This document shows, one piece after another, positions 5,609 through 6,042 of a DNA stretch of 6,042 bases. Every line of letters starts with the position of its first letter. Positions within the stretch are counted from its first letter, which is position 1. Made by a program: the position numbers and the translations under genes. A model generated the notes under the pieces. It saw only the letters and a program-made list of their open reading frames with translations, did not search any database and had not been told where the DNA came from. This stretch comes from DATGHS01 sp035307785 (GTDB lineage Bacteria; Planctomycetota; Planctomycetia; Gemmatales; Gemmataceae): contig DATGHS010000447.1 of NCBI GenBank assembly GCA_035307785.1, forward strand, positions 1 through 6,042, in the 5' to 3' direction.

Positions 5609-5926
5609 ATGCCTCTTCGCAATTACCCTATCCGCTGCTATACACCTGGTTGCCGGCGCGAGGCTGTGTACAAGGTCGCATCGAGCTGGAGCGATGGCAT
5701 CACCTCGGAATTAAAGACCTATTCTCTGTGCTGTGCCGAATGCCTTCCGGCGCAATTTCACGCCAGCTTGCAAAAACAGGCCGCCTGCCGTACGGCCCCA
5801 GTCGAATTCCTAGAGCCGCCGGGGATTTTCCTGCTACTGAGCGGCCAACGCGATCAGCAGTTGCAGCGCTTGAGCAAATTGGAAGCAACTCTTTCCGGCG
5901 GATCGTCTAGTGTTTTGCCGATTTGA
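5609..5926 (+). CDS. Small conserved Cys-rich protein of unknown function, possible zinc ribbon
   Basis: A 105-residue cytoplasmic-looking protein with no signal peptide or membrane segment. Cysteines come in two knuckle-like groups, CYTPGC (Cys10, Cys15) and CCAEC (Cys41, Cys42, Cys45), suggesting one zinc site; a further Cys60 lies in KQAACRTAP. A central segment, SSWSDGITSELKTYSL, and a later LEPPGIF motif (68-74) look conserved, followed by a charged Gln- and Leu-rich stretch and a low-complexity Ser tail. From memory, close relatives occur in planctomycetes as uncharacterised proteins; no function is assigned. It is probably a real gene because its frame has patterned cysteines and it fills the gap between rnc and the next start. 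The ATG at 5609 has no Shine-Dalgarno and lies nine bases after a strong hairpin. It may be co-transcribed with rnc, 63 bases upstream. Confidence 0.75.
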   Translation: MPLRNYPIRCYTPGCRREAVYKVASSWSDGITSELKTYSLCCAECLPAQFHASLQKQAACRTAPVEFLEPPGIFLLLSGQRDQQLQRLSKLEATLSGGSSSVLPI

Positions 5927-5999
5927 TTGCCCTCGACGCCGCTGAGCGCGCCGGTTATCTTCAGGCGAGCACCTTACCTTGAAGGACTCGAGGTCCGGC

Positions 6000-6042
6000 A
6001 TGCCAACCAATTTACTTCTTCCCAAAGTCACTGCCCCCGGTC
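6000..6042 (+). CDS. Start of a further gene, product unknown, cut by the window end
   Basis: An ATG at 6000 opens a frame of 14 complete codons, MPTNLLLPKVTAPG, running off the window. A CGAGG at 5989-5993 lies six bases upstream and fits a ribosome binding site. The stretch is too short to assign a family. It follows the small Cys-rich gene by 73 bases in the same direction. That 73-base gap holds nothing else I can recognise. Confidence 0.5.
   Translation, partial: MPTNLLLPKVTAPG

Overview
The window looks like chromosomal housekeeping DNA from a moderately GC-rich bacterium, most likely a planctomycete (Pirellulales-like). That placement is inference. It rests on my recollection of similar intergenic repeats (heptamer arrays, a GGGAGCGTCAGCGAC palindrome, an ACCCGC-TTTA-GCGGGT hairpin) and of a small Cys-rich protein of the kind encoded at 5609-5926. 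No rRNA, tRNA, CRISPR array, insertion sequence or phage gene is visible.

Layout. The left part (1-2413) is read on the minus strand. mutM/fpg (2413 to 1544) comes first, and 39 bases later a membrane-bound sensor histidine kinase (1504 to beyond position 1) that carries a c-type haem motif in its extracytoplasmic sensor region. A divergent intergenic region (2414-2597) holds the mutM promoter and ribosome binding site, a candidate -35 box for trpB, and a perfect 64-bp palindrome. The right part is read on the plus strand: trpB (2598-3803) and trpA (3807-4637), spaced 3 bases apart; then rnc for RNase III (4814-5545), a small Cys-rich protein (5609-5926) and the first 14 codons of another gene (from 6000).

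How the genes work together. TrpB and TrpA form tryptophan synthase and are almost certainly co-translated; no other trp gene is present. MutM repairs oxidised guanine. The kinase beside it may sense redox state or a small ligand through haem, so an oxidative-stress link is possible but speculative. RNase III processes structured RNA and has no evident link to its neighbours.

The most noteworthy content lies between the genes. Arrays of 7-bp repeats begin at or run through the 3' ends of mutM and trpA, each with a facing inverted partner; the one at mutM has become the protein's C-terminal tail. Two strong hairpins end only 9-13 bases before start codons that lack a Shine-Dalgarno sequence. 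I see no clearly new multigene system here; the repeats and the haem-type kinase are the items worth following up.
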